This document shows, in pieces, positions 43,277 to 52,117 of a stretch of DNA of 64,000 nucleotides. Numbering within the stretch: the first letter of the stretch is position 1; each line of letters starts with the position of its first letter. Position numbers and translations under genes: made by a program. Source of the DNA: Pseudobacillus lumedeiriae (GTDB lineage: Bacteria > Bacillota > Bacilli > Bacillales > Domibacillaceae); NCBI RefSeq assembly GCF_044891285.1, contig NZ_JAUIYO010000003.1, positions 1 through 64,000 of the forward strand, written 5' to 3'. Below the pieces are notes generated by a model, which had not been told where the DNA came from, did not search any database, and saw only the letters and a list, made by a program, of their open reading frames with translations.

Positions 43277-44179
43277 CTACGTAAGGGGACGAGCACGGTG
43301 ATCAAAAAATTCCTTCACTAACGAAATAAAATCAAGGACTAAAGGAGGCAGATACCTGTTCTTATCAAATGCCAAGTAAACGGTTCTAGATAGGTTTGAA
43401 TCTTCTATTGGCTTCATAAGAAAGTTCGGCTTTATTGAATATTTTACGTAGTTTTCTGGAAGCACTGTAATCCCCAGCCCTTCTTCAACAAGCCTGCATG
43501 CCATTTCAAACCGTTCAATTTCAAATTGTATGTTCGGCCTGATCTCTGCTGTTCGAAAGGTATTTAAAGTATCTGTGCGGGTTTGAAAACCTTCTTTGCA
43601 TATGATGAGTGCCTCCCCTTCTAAATCGCGGACTGTGAGATACGCATGATCTTTTAAAAGATGGTCCTCCGGAAGAAGAGCGATCAACTTTTCTTCATAT
43701 ATTGGGATCATTTCAATTTCTTCACTATCCGTATACTGGTTCGTGATAGCAAGATGAATTTCAAAATTGCTCAATGCCTTCTCGACATCCTCCAAGCTCA
43801 ATACGTCCATTAATTTGATGCGCACATCTTTATATTCCATTTTAAAACGGGACAATATTTTAGGAATCCAGTGCTTCGTCGATTCTATTAATCCAACAGA
43901 AAGCTCTGGCGGACCTTGTTCTTTCACCCTCCTCATTTCTTCCCACACATACCCGAAATGATCTACTAACTTTTTGGCTTCGTGATATAATATTTCTCCC
44001 TCTCTTGTCAATCGTATCTCCCTGCTGCTGCGATCTAATAAAATCAGTCCTAATTCATTTTCTAGCTTTTTGATCGTGGCGCTCAAAGACGGCTGCGATA
44101 TATGCAGGACAAAAGCTGCCTGGGTAAACGTTGTTTGTTCTGCCAAAGTGATGAAATAATGCAGATGCCGTATGTCCAT
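43277..44179 (-). CDS. LysR-family transcriptional regulator
   Basis: A 300-residue LysR protein with a typical N-terminal helix-turn-helix (DIRHLHYFITLAEQ, ISQPSLSATIKKLENELG) and an effector-binding domain. It is divergent from the formimidoylglutamase gene across 138 bp and should control it and the glutamate symporter behind it. A GATA-N5-TATC dyad at 44197-44209 is a possible binding site. Relatives include GltC- and YwbI-type regulators. Confidence 0.88.
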   Translation of the reverse strand: MDIRHLHYFITLAEQTTFTQAAFVLHISQPSLSATIKKLENELGLILLDRSSREIRLTREGEILYHEAKKLVDHFGYVWEEMRRVKEQGPPELSVGLIESTKHWIPKILSRFKMEYKDVRIKLMDVLSLEDVEKALSNFEIHLAITNQYTDSEEIEMIPIYEEKLIALLPEDHLLKDHAYLTVRDLEGEALIICKEGFQTRTDTLNTFRTAEIRPNIQFEIERFEMACRLVEEGLGITVLPENYVKYSIKPNFLMKPIEDSNLSRTVYLAFDKNRYLPPLVLDFISLVKEFFDHRARPLT

Positions 44180-44317
44180 TTTTTCTCCCTTCTATAGATA
44201 AAAGCTATCGTAATATACAATTTATATATTAGCCATTATATAAGGTTCCCTCTTATAATAGTGGAAGGTTGAATAATTTCAAAATTTGCAGAGAACATAA
44301 CATATGGGGTGATATTC

Positions 44318-45268
44318 ATGTACGCTTTATCCGATAAAAAATATTGGAGCGGAAGAATTGACAGCGAGGATAATCCCGATTCTTTTCGTTTCCATCAAGC
44401 CATTACAATAACAGACGTCAAAAATTTAACAGGAAATGAAAGCGCTTTTGGGATCGTTGGTTTTGAATGCGAAGAAGGAGTAAGACGCAATAAAGGTCGG
44501 TTAGGAGCGGCTTTAGCACCTAATAAGATTAGACAGTTTTTATCTAGTCTCCCTTATAACATTGATAAAAAAGTAGTAGATACAGGCAATATCTCATGTG
44601 AAAATGGAGAGCTTGAAAAAGCACAGGAACAGCTTGGCAGCCACCTGAACGAGCTATATAGCCATTCTTGCACTCCTATCATTTTAGGCGGCGGACATGA
44701 AACATTATATGGGCATTATTTAGGTGCAAGACAATACATCGGCCCTGATGCGAAGCTTGGCATTATTAATATCGATGCTCACTTCGATATGCGGGACGAT
44801 CCAATTCCTTCTTCAGGAACGATGTTCAGACAAATTCTTGAGCAAGATTCAAATGCCGGCTATTTGTGCATAGGCATTCAGGAATTCGGAAATACGAAAT
44901 CACTCTTTAACACTGCCGACAGATTAGGCTGCCGCTACATTTACGAAGAAGATGTAACCGCAAACAATTTCCAAGAAACATTTGGAGCGATTGATCAATT
45001 TTCAAAAGATCACGACTACATCATTTTAACTTTATGCACGGATTCTATTATTGCTTATGCGGCACCAGGAGTCAGCGCGCCTTCTCCGTTTGGGTTAGAT
45101 CCGAAAACAGTAAAAACATTACTGAAATACACAGCAGCAAAAGAAAATATGCTGAGCTTTGATATTTCAGAAGTAAATCCAACGTACGACCAAGACGACA
45201 GAACGGTTCGCCTCGCAGCTTACTATTTAGCGGAAGTGATGAATCAATTCAACAAGAATAAAGCTTAA
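44318..45268 (+). CDS. hutG: formimidoylglutamase (ureohydrolase family)
   Basis: A 316-residue arginase-superfamily enzyme. Metal ligands appear in GGGHETLYGH, NIDAHFDMR and LCTDSI. The N-terminal DKKYWSGRID and FECEEGVRRNKGR segments and the APGVSAPSPFGL loop are HutG traits. The enzyme converts N-formimidoyl-L-glutamate to glutamate and formamide using manganese. The ATG at 44318 lies behind GGGGTG; a GTG at 44309 is too close. No other hut genes are near; a GltS symporter follows. The last third of the gene is partly duplicated downstream. Confidence 0.87.
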   Translation: MYALSDKKYWSGRIDSEDNPDSFRFHQAITITDVKNLTGNESAFGIVGFECEEGVRRNKGRLGAALAPNKIRQFLSSLPYNIDKKVVDTGNISCENGELEKAQEQLGSHLNELYSHSCTPIILGGGHETLYGHYLGARQYIGPDAKLGIINIDAHFDMRDDPIPSSGTMFRQILEQDSNAGYLCIGIQEFGNTKSLFNTADRLGCRYIYEEDVTANNFQETFGAIDQFSKDHDYIILTLCTDSIIAYAAPGVSAPSPFGLDPKTVKTLLKYTAAKENMLSFDISEVNPTYDQDDRTVRLAAYYLAEVMNQFNKNKA

Positions 45269-45276
45269 CAGGATGA

Positions 45277-45448
45277 GACTCTAAAACAGTAAAAGCATTA
45301 CTCAAATGCACACCAGCAAAAGAAAATATGCTAAGTTTTCATATTTTAGAAGTGAACCGAACGTACGATGAAAGAGACAAATCGGTTCGGCTAAACAGCT
45401 TACTTTTTAGCAGACATCATGAATCCATTCAACAAGAATAAAGCTTAA
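45277..45448 (+). pseudogene. decayed tandem duplication of the hutG 3' end
   Basis: This 172-bp stretch repeats 45097-45268 with a 180-bp offset. Shared blocks include AAAACAGTAAAA, GCAAAAGAAAATATGCT, AACGTACGA and the final TTCAACAAGAATAAAGCTTAA, which is identical. Substitutions and one or more indels break the frame, and it has no start. It fills most of the hutG-gltS gap. Confidence 0.9.
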
Positions 45449-45461
45449 AAGGGGAACATAC

Positions 45462-46658
45462 ATGACACTAGAAATCAACCAGATTACAACCATCTTTTTA
45501 GCCATTGCCGTATTTATGATTGGGACGTTTTTAAATAAAAAACTAACCTTTCTAGACAGATTTTGTATACCAGCTCCTGTAGTTGGCGGTCTTTTATTTG
45601 CCGTCATTGCAACTATACTAAAAAGCTTGAACATCCTAGAGATTAGTTTAGACACTTCCTTACAAGGACTCTTTATGCTGACGTTCTTTACGACCATCGG
45701 TTTAGGAGCCAGCTTCAGCTTAATCAAGCTTGGAGGTAAATTACTCGTCATCTATTGGCTAGCATGCGGCTTTTTAGCTCTTATGCAAAATGTTATTGGT
45801 GTATCTCTTGCCAAATTGCTTAATCTCGATCCATTGATTGGCGTCATGGTTGGCTCCGTTTCAATGGAAGGCGGCCACGGTGCCGCGACAGCATTCGGAA
45901 CAACGCTTGAAGAAATGGGAGTCAATTCAGCTCTTTCTATTGGACTGGCAGCCGCCACGCTCGGACTTGTCGCAGGCGGCTTAGTCGGCGGACCAGTTGT
46001 CAAATATTTAGTCAATAAATATGATTTAAAACCAAATGAAACAGAAGTCAGCATGGATTCTTCGGTGTTAGATGACGAACCAGGTACATCTATTACATCC
46101 CAATCGTTTATGGTTCAAGTATTTATTATCACTTTTTGTATGGCCTTAGGAGATTATCTCGGAACCTTATTTACGAGCCTGACCGGATTTGCCTTACCTG
46201 GTTATGTGGGCGCAATGTTTGTTGCTGTGATCGTACGGAACGTTGTTGACCAATTTGATAAAAATATCATCCAGATGAAAAGCATTTCCCTCATCGGCGA
46301 TATTACATTAGGTATTTTCTTATCGATGGCATTAATGAGCATTAAACTATGGGAAATCGCCAACCTTGCCCTTCCTTTAGTAATTATTGTTCTCGTTCAA
46401 GTATTGTTCATTGCTCTATTTAGCACCTTTGTACTATTTAGACTGCTCGGGAAAGATTATGATGCCGCCGTTATGGTCGCTGGCTTTACCGGCCATGGAC
46501 TCGGAGCCACGCCGAACGCCATCGCCAATATGTCCGCCATCGTAAATAAATTCGGTCCATCTCGAAAAGCTTTCTTAATCGTCCCAATCGTTGGAGCCTT
46601 TTTAATTGACGTATTTGGTATCCCGATTATCCTTGCTACGATCAATCTTTTTAGTTAA
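45462..46658 (+). CDS. gltS: sodium/glutamate symporter
   Basis: A 398-residue ESS-family symporter with two inverted halves. GTFLNKKLTFLDRFCIPAPVVGGLLFA (core CIPAPVVGG) lies at the N terminus, VGSVSMEGGHGAATAFG marks the first glycine-rich re-entrant loop, and GFTGHGLGATPNAIANM the second. AAAAGGGG precedes the ATG. It follows hutG and its decayed repeat. With the LysR gene this looks like a glutamate or formiminoglutamate uptake and use unit. Confidence 0.92.
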   Translation: MTLEINQITTIFLAIAVFMIGTFLNKKLTFLDRFCIPAPVVGGLLFAVIATILKSLNILEISLDTSLQGLFMLTFFTTIGLGASFSLIKLGGKLLVIYWLACGFLALMQNVIGVSLAKLLNLDPLIGVMVGSVSMEGGHGAATAFGTTLEEMGVNSALSIGLAAATLGLVAGGLVGGPVVKYLVNKYDLKPNETEVSMDSSVLDDEPGTSITSQSFMVQVFIITFCMALGDYLGTLFTSLTGFALPGYVGAMFVAVIVRNVVDQFDKNIIQMKSISLIGDITLGIFLSMALMSIKLWEIANLALPLVIIVLVQVLFIALFSTFVLFRLLGKDYDAAVMVAGFTGHGLGATPNAIANMSAIVNKFGPSRKAFLIVPIVGAFLIDVFGIPIILATINLFS

Positions 46659-46680
46659 TAAAGAATTCGTTAATATATCA

Positions 46681-46898
46681 ATCATATAAAAAAGGCTGAC
46701 CCTAAAGTTATATTTTTGGGACAGCCTTTTTTATATGATTCTTTACACTTGTCCGTTGATTTCCGTTCCAGGCGCTTCGCTTTCCCCGCAGGAGTCTTCG
46801 CGCCTTCCACTACAATCTACTCAGTGAAAAATAATCGTTTAAACTTTGCAAAAAAATCTAGGGAAAAGACTGACCTTAAAAAGTCGTTTTTAAGGTCA
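46681..46898. repeat. hairpin-flanked repeat element, copy 2 (inverted)
   Basis: Read on the minus strand it holds hairpin A (46871-46898, TGACCTTAAAAA/TTTTTAAGGTCA), a core (46746-46848) with the same GAAGACTCCTGC, GGGGAAAGCGAAGCGC and GGAACGGAAATCAACGGACAAG blocks as copy 1, and hairpin B (46681-46738, an 18-bp perfect stem ATCATATAAAAAAGGCTG). The spacer after hairpin A is about 95 bp shorter than in copy 1. Hairpin B also serves as the gltS terminator. Confidence 0.8.
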
Positions 46899-46912
46899 GC
46901 TCCCCTGTTGAT

Positions 46913-47242
46913 TTATTTTCCCTTCTCCTCTTCAACAACGTATCTAAGCATAGACAATTTATTACTCCAAAATTGTTCATAAAAAGAGAGCCATTGTTTC
47001 AATTCCTCTAATGGTTCCGGCTGCAGTCGATAAAGCTTTTCCCTTCCTTCTTTCCGTCCGCTGACCAGCTTTGCTTCTGAAAGAATATGAAGATGTTTGA
47101 CAATGGCTGTGCGGCTCATTGGAAAATGCAAGGTTATATTTGAAATGGATAATTCTTTTTCAGCAAGCAGACGAAGCACCTCTCTGCGGGTCGGATCAGC
47201 AATCGCTTGAAAGACATCATATTTCTCGGCTGATGATGACAT
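46913..47242 (-). CDS. ArsR-family regulator
   Basis: A 109-residue winged-helix protein with IADPTRREVLRLLAEKELSISNI and MSRTAIVKHLHILSEAKLVSGRKEGREKLY (core RTAIVKHLHILSEAKLV). No metal-binding CxC is present, so it belongs to the ArsR type that accompanies SRPBCC proteins. Its start overlaps the SRPBCC stop in a TAATG junction. It probably represses its own operon through the two 22-bp repeats at 47699. Confidence 0.88.
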   Translation of the reverse strand: MSSSAEKYDVFQAIADPTRREVLRLLAEKELSISNITLHFPMSRTAIVKHLHILSEAKLVSGRKEGREKLYRLQPEPLEELKQWLSFYEQFWSNKLSMLRYVVEEEKGK

Positions 47243-47676
47243 TATTCCTCAACAGCTTTGCGCAGCTTAACATTTACAAGTGACTCCCAGCCGCCGTTCA
47301 TTCTGTCGCGAATCACCGAACTCTTCTCAGCTGCTTTTGAAATAACCGCATCCGTCCCTTTCCATCCGCTATGAACAACCGTAAACTCTGTCTGATCGCC
47401 CAGCTCTTTTAAAATAAACGAAATGACCCAGCCATCTGTATCCCATGCAAATGAAAGCCGATGAGGCGGATCAATTTCTAACACTTTGCATGGAGAGGGG
47501 CCAAAAGGAGATTGCAAATGAAAGTCATGCCCCTCTTTCAGCTCAAAGTCATTGGGCATAAACCAAGAAGCGAGGCCTTCCGAAGTAGATACAGTCTCCC
47601 ACACTTTTTGAATAGGAGCTTTAAAAATAGCCGTTTGCTTAATATCTGGCACCATCTCATGATTATTTGTTTCCAT
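47242..47676 (-). CDS. SRPBCC/AHSA1-domain protein
   Basis: A 144-residue helix-grip protein of the Activator of Hsp90 ATPase homology 1-like family (IFKAPIQKVWETVSTSEGLASWF, cut to APIQKVWETVSTSEGL; VHSGWKG near the C-terminal part). The ATG at 47676 lies behind GGAGG; the frame open to 47730 has no ribosome site. These pocket proteins bind small hydrophobic ligands and are usually encoded with an ArsR regulator, as here. Confidence 0.87.
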   Translation of the reverse strand: METNNHEMVPDIKQTAIFKAPIQKVWETVSTSEGLASWFMPNDFELKEGHDFHLQSPFGPSPCKVLEIDPPHRLSFAWDTDGWVISFILKELGDQTEFTVVHSGWKGTDAVISKAAEKSSVIRDRMNGGWESLVNVKLRKAVEE

Positions 47677-47698
47677 TACGATCTCCTCCATTTTAAAA

Positions 47699-47750
47699 AT
47701 ATAACACCATTGAGTTTCATTTCTAATCATATAACACCATTTGGTTTCAT
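47699..47750. promoter_or_regulatory. two 22-bp direct repeats, likely ArsR operators
   Basis: ATATAACACCATTKRGTTTCAT occurs at 47699-47720 and 47729-47750, 30 bp apart, directly upstream of the SRPBCC/ArsR operon. Each repeat holds an imperfect AACACCA/TGGTTT dyad. The two copies differ at only two positions. Confidence 0.75.
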
Positions 47751-47868
47751 GTCAAAGCAGAGTATTCATTAACTGGGCTCACCCAATCATTTCCTTCCCT
47801 TTGAACGTATGATAGATTAAATAAGGATGAAAAACAGTGAACTTACCTTAGGGAAGGAGAATTCTCTT

Positions 47869-48258
47869 ATGAAAAAAACGATCAAAGTCGTTGCAGCTGT
47901 ATGCATCGATGAACAAAAGAACGTACTTTGCGCCTTGCGTTCACCAGACATGTCCCTGCCGAACTTGTGGGAATTTGCAGGAGGTAAAGTGGAAGCAGGG
48001 GAAACACCCCAAGAATCATTAGTGAGAGAAATTCAAGAGGAACTAGGATGTACGATCGAAGTTCATGAATTGATTGAAGATATCGTTCACGAATATCCAA
48101 CGATCATTGTTAATTTACTTACATACCGCACAACCATTATAGAAGGAACCCCAAAAGCGAAAGAACACGCAGAAATCAAATGGGTGCCCCTTCAAGAGCT
48201 GCGCTCGTTAGCTTGGGCACCCGCTGATATTCCTACAATTGAGAAGTTGTTAGATTGA
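47869..48258 (+). CDS. MutT-type NUDIX (deoxy)nucleoside triphosphate pyrophosphohydrolase
   Basis: A 129-residue NUDIX hydrolase. The box GKVEAGETPQESLVREIQEELG is complete (G-x5-E-x7-RE-x2-EE-x-G). FAGGKVEAGE and LPNLWEFAGG indicate the MutT/CTP-pyrophosphohydrolase branch that cleans oxidised dNTPs. The ATG at 47869 lies 9 bases behind AAGGAG; the earlier in-frame ATG at 47827 lacks a site. It is convergent with the PLD-helicase gene and shares a terminator. Confidence 0.88.
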   Translation: MKKTIKVVAAVCIDEQKNVLCALRSPDMSLPNLWEFAGGKVEAGETPQESLVREIQEELGCTIEVHELIEDIVHEYPTIIVNLLTYRTTIIEGTPKAKEHAEIKWVPLQELRSLAWAPADIPTIEKLLD

Positions 48259-48273
48259 GTAGACTTAGTAGTA

Positions 48274-48302
48274 CGGAATGACATCACCGCCATGTCATTC
48301 CG
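48274..48302. terminator. bidirectional terminator between mutT-like and helicase genes
   Basis: CGGAATGACAT pairs with ATGTCATTCCG around a 7-nt loop, followed by CTTTTTC on the plus strand. Confidence 0.85.
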
Positions 48303-48307
48303 CTTTT

Positions 48308-51211
48308 TCATCCTTCTGTTCCATTCCTAATATAGTGATAAAGTTGACTGTCAATCGAATGCTCCATCACCATATTCATGCGTACGACCGCACTCTGATC
48401 CTCCATTTTCGTTTGCTCCACGCTGTCTTTATCAGGAAGGGCTTTTCCAAGATAGTAAAATCCTTTACCTTCATCGTTATCCTTTTTTACAAAGATATGA
48501 ATATCCACGTTGTTTTCTTCTGCTTGAATGATCGTTTGAACTTCTCTTGATTCCAACGTTCTTTTATTTGTCGTGTACCATTTAAGCACATCCTGACTAA
48601 GAAATTCATCGCCGTAATTAACGCTTGACTCTACTTCCTCATCTTTGTGGTACGTAATAAATATCGGGCATGTACCATGTTTCGTTTTGTAGCCGTATAT
48701 TGTAGATTGCTCATTGTTCTCCCAATTTAAAAGCCTACACGCATCCTTCCTCGTGTACTTTTCATACAAAGTGAACGGCTCGCTGCAAGTATACATCTTG
48801 CTTTTTTCCTTTGCACTCTGCACAACATCTATTACTAATTTTTCAAAGTATGGATTGGAGCTTAGACTATTCCGGATAGTTTCGTTCAACCGATAACTAT
48901 TGTCTTCATGCAAAAGAATGATCGGCTCTCCCCCGTAGCTTGTTCTTTCACTCTCCGTAAAGAACGACAAGTCGAATATACGTTGAACAGAAGCAATCGT
49001 ATCCTCATCCGCCCGGCAGTTTGAGCTGAGTAAATAATCGGTATACTCCTCACTCGCGACTTTCTCTTTGTGCAACAGCATCTCTATCAAAAGAGCCTCA
49101 TGCTTCCGCTTGCCGTTCAATATTTCCAATGACAGCATTGCCAGCACGTTGTCCTCGTAATCTGTCAAGGCAGGAACATCCTCTTTCATTTTTAATAAAA
49201 ATTGATGATAGTTCCTAGTCGGACTCGATTTCCGCTCCACTATCACGACTGGATCAATCGAGCGATGCAACACAAAATCATATAAATAGGGAGCTCGGCC
49301 AATTCTGTTTTTCAACTCAACGAAGGCTTCTTTTAACACCTTTATCGCAGTCAAGTTACTGCTATTAATAGCTTGAAAGATTTTTTTCTTTGCGATCTCT
49401 TCAAAGTTCACCGTAGAAACACCTTTAATATAACTCGTATCCTTCGTTCGCCGCCGGATGTTGTCTTTGTTTTGTGATTTATCTCCTGAAAGAGCTATAG
49501 GAATTAAATAGTTATTTTTATAATTGCCGATGAAATCGATGATCGTGACGAATTGTTTAGAACCATGCTTGCGAAGTCCTCTTCCAAGCTGCTGAATAAA
49601 AACAATACTCGATTGTGTCTGTCTTAACATAATGACTTGATTGATGCTCGGTATATCGATCCCTTCATTAAAAATATCCACCGTTAATATATAATCGAGA
49701 AGCCCGTCTTCTAATTCTTTTACACAGCGTGCTCTTTCCTCTTGAGAATCATCCCCCGTTAACGCCACTGTCCGGAAGCCTTTTTCATTTAATCTCACAG
49801 ATAATTCTCGTGCTTCTTCTTTTCTGCTGCAAAAGATGAGTCCTCTTACTTCCTTACCGTAAAAACCGTAGTAATGAATTTTTTCAATTAAATGGTTGAT
49901 GCGTTCCTCAGTGACGAGCTTGGATAAAACAGTCGCATCATCGATACTTTCTCCGTTGTACTCAAGATCGGTCACACCAAAATAGTGAAAAGGACAAAGC
50001 ATATCCTCTTCCAATGCTTCCTGTAAGCGAATTTCGTACGCAATATTGTAGTCAAACAGCTCATATATATTGACGTCGTCTGTTCGTTCAGGTGTAGCTG
50101 TCATCCCCATTAAAAATTGCGGTTTAAAATAGTTGATGACTCTTCGATACGACTGAGCACCAGCTTTATGCACTTCGTCAATTAAAATGTAATCGAATTC
50201 ATCTGGATCGAACTGTTGCAGTGTTTCTATCTTGGAAATCGTTTGGATCGTCGCAAATAAATATTTGGCATCCTTTTGTTTATTCGTTCCCGTTAATGTA
50301 CCAAACTCTTCATCTATCCCGCCAAGCACCCGCTGAAAATCAGACTTTGCTTTATTTAAGATTTGCTCCCGATGCACGATAAACAGCATGCGTTTCGGCG
50401 CAAATCGTCTCACATCAAACGCAGACAGATACGTTTTCCCTGTTCCTGTTGCTGAAATAATTAATCCTTTATCCCTTCCCGCTTCCCTTACTTCTTGAAT
50501 TTCTCGCAAGGCTGCTTGTTGCATTTTATTCGGCTTAATCTCAATAGACTCTTTCACAGGATTCGTCGTATATGGAACTGGTAATTCGACTACTTGATTC
50601 CCTGCTTGAGGGTTAACAAATGGCACATGCGTTTTTTCATAGTCTTCAATCCATTGTTCCGTCAATGGCTGAGAGTTTTCCCATACATCTTCAAATTGAT
50701 TTCGAAAATGATGAACAATCTCCCCATTTTCATGCGACGTGAGCTTCACATTCCATTCATAATTGACCTTTAGCGCATGAGCTGTTAAATTAGAACTCCC
50801 AACAATCAGTGAATAGTGCGTGTCATGATCAAAAATATACCCCTTCGAATGAAACCCTTTTACACTGGTCAACCTCACTTCCACATTTGTAATTTTCATC
50901 AACTCTTTAAATACTTTCGGTTGATTGAAATTCAAAAACGTAGACGTTAAGATACGCCCTTTAATCCCTTTCCGTTTCAAATCTAAGAAGTGAGACTTTA
51001 ACGTAGCAAGACCGCTTTCCGTAATAAAAGCAACGGAAAAAATAAACGACTTGCTATACTCGAGCTCCTCTAACAAGGACATTAAAACATTTTCATTTTT
51101 CTTCGCATTATTTACTAATAATTGAGGCTTATAACTTCCAAATTGACTATAATTCTGATCAATAAACCCTTTGTGCAAAGATGCTTCTAAGTTTTGAATA
51201 AAATTCCCCAT
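48308..51211 (-). CDS. PLD-nuclease/SF2 helicase/DUF3427 protein
   Basis: About 967 residues. The N-terminal phospholipase-D-type nuclease has one HxK-type motif, FHSKGYIFDHDTHYSLIVGSSN (key residues H126, K128 and the GSSN near 143-146, counted from the upstream ATG at 51226). The SF2 helicase follows: Walker A ATGTGKT (259-265), DEVH (350-353), TATPE, and GRGLRKHG as motif VI. The last 300 or so residues match the DUF3427 type, ending in a domain with YKTKHGTCPIFITYHK. Such proteins occur in DNA repair or phage-defence settings. A MutT-type NUDIX gene is convergent at its 3' end, a pairing I recall from other genomes. Function is unproven. Confidence 0.85.
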   Translation of the reverse strand: MGNFIQNLEASLHKGFIDQNYSQFGSYKPQLLVNNAKKNENVLMSLLEELEYSKSFIFSVAFITESGLATLKSHFLDLKRKGIKGRILTSTFLNFNQPKVFKELMKITNVEVRLTSVKGFHSKGYIFDHDTHYSLIVGSSNLTAHALKVNYEWNVKLTSHENGEIVHHFRNQFEDVWENSQPLTEQWIEDYEKTHVPFVNPQAGNQVVELPVPYTTNPVKESIEIKPNKMQQAALREIQEVREAGRDKGLIISATGTGKTYLSAFDVRRFAPKRMLFIVHREQILNKAKSDFQRVLGGIDEEFGTLTGTNKQKDAKYLFATIQTISKIETLQQFDPDEFDYILIDEVHKAGAQSYRRVINYFKPQFLMGMTATPERTDDVNIYELFDYNIAYEIRLQEALEEDMLCPFHYFGVTDLEYNGESIDDATVLSKLVTEERINHLIEKIHYYGFYGKEVRGLIFCSRKEEARELSVRLNEKGFRTVALTGDDSQEERARCVKELEDGLLDYILTVDIFNEGIDIPSINQVIMLRQTQSSIVFIQQLGRGLRKHGSKQFVTIIDFIGNYKNNYLIPIALSGDKSQNKDNIRRRTKDTSYIKGVSTVNFEEIAKKKIFQAINSSNLTAIKVLKEAFVELKNRIGRAPYLYDFVLHRSIDPVVIVERKSSPTRNYHQFLLKMKEDVPALTDYEDNVLAMLSLEILNGKRKHEALLIEMLLHKEKVASEEYTDYLLSSNCRADEDTIASVQRIFDLSFFTESERTSYGGEPIILLHEDNSYRLNETIRNSLSSNPYFEKLVIDVVQSAKEKSKMYTCSEPFTLYEKYTRKDACRLLNWENNEQSTIYGYKTKHGTCPIFITYHKDEEVESSVNYGDEFLSQDVLKWYTTNKRTLESREVQTIIQAEENNVDIHIFVKKDNDEGKGFYYLGKALPDKDSVEQTKMEDQSAVVRMNMVMEHSIDSQLYHYIRNGTEG

Positions 51212-51238
51212 ATAATCACCATTCACTACCAGTTTTTA

Positions 51239-51991
51239 TTATTTATTATAATTTATCGGATCTACATCCCCTAATTTAACAACATAATCTATCAAAAAGT
51301 GGAAAGCGATGAGCGGCAAAATTGATCCTAATCCGATATAAAGAATAGCGAACAAACATCCAACAACGGCTGTTCTTAACACTCCTTTTACAGCCCCTTG
51401 ATACGTATGGGCAAGCCCGAATAATAGCGAAGAAATGAGTATAACCGCCCAAATGGATACACTCGGAAATAAGTACGCTAAAGCAAAAATAAGAAACCCT
51501 CTATAAATAATCTCTTCCGTCACACCTGCAGTGAATGAAACGTAATTCCACAGCTTTTTCTCTTTCTTAGATATAGGTAATATGGCAGAAAACTCGATGT
51601 TTCTTAACTCTTGCTCTTTTGCCTTTGTTAACTGGCTTCTGATTTTTTCACTAACATGATAACCAATCGCATAGTACAAAATAATTAAAAAATAAAGCAG
51701 CGCTATCCCAAATCCGACATATGTTACTGCTGAACCAAGTACATTTGTATTTATTGCTGGCATGTTCACTCCAACTTGCTTCAAAGTCAGATCAGTAAAA
51801 ATGATGATAAGCAAAATGAAGATAGTCGGTATCCATAATCCGACCATAGTATTGATATAGTATTTAATTCTTACATCTTCCTTTAATCTGACATTTTTCT
51901 TAAACCTCTGAAAATCAAAATAACCAATAACTGGTTCATAAAGCAATGTAAAAATAATAATGATCCAAAAACCGATCTCCAACACCACCAC
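51239..51991 (-). CDS. CPBP-family intramembrane glutamic-type endopeptidase
   Basis: A 250-residue membrane protein with about seven helices. The CPBP motifs are EEIIYRGFL (EExxxR), FGLAHTYQG and FHFLIDY, giving the glutamate and histidine active site. Start codon is unclear because three GTG and one TTG follow one another near 51991. It lies 27 bp upstream of the helicase gene on the same strand, so the two may be cotranscribed. In Gram-positive bacteria CPBP proteins serve bacteriocin immunity, protein processing or defence. Confidence 0.85.
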   Translation of the reverse strand: MVVLEIGFWIIIIFTLLYEPVIGYFDFQRFKKNVRLKEDVRIKYYINTMVGLWIPTIFILLIIIFTDLTLKQVGVNMPAINTNVLGSAVTYVGFGIALLYFLIILYYAIGYHVSEKIRSQLTKAKEQELRNIEFSAILPISKKEKKLWNYVSFTAGVTEEIIYRGFLIFALAYLFPSVSIWAVILISSLLFGLAHTYQGAVKGVLRTAVVGCLFAILYIGLGSILPLIAFHFLIDYVVKLGDVDPINYNK

Positions 51992-52023
51992 CTGCCTTCT
52001 TTACAAATTTAACATAATTAAAC

Positions 52024-52051
52024 AAAAAAACCGAGTACATCCAGTACCCGA
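52024..52051 (-). terminator. terminator of the DUF2268 gene
   Basis: On the minus strand CGGGTAC pairs with GTACTCG (one G-U pair), followed by seven T. Confidence 0.75.
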
Positions 52052-52117
52052 TTCAATCCATCCTATAGCGTCTGACAAGCGGCTAACCGGGAATTCAGTT
52101 TGGATAGAACCCTCCAT

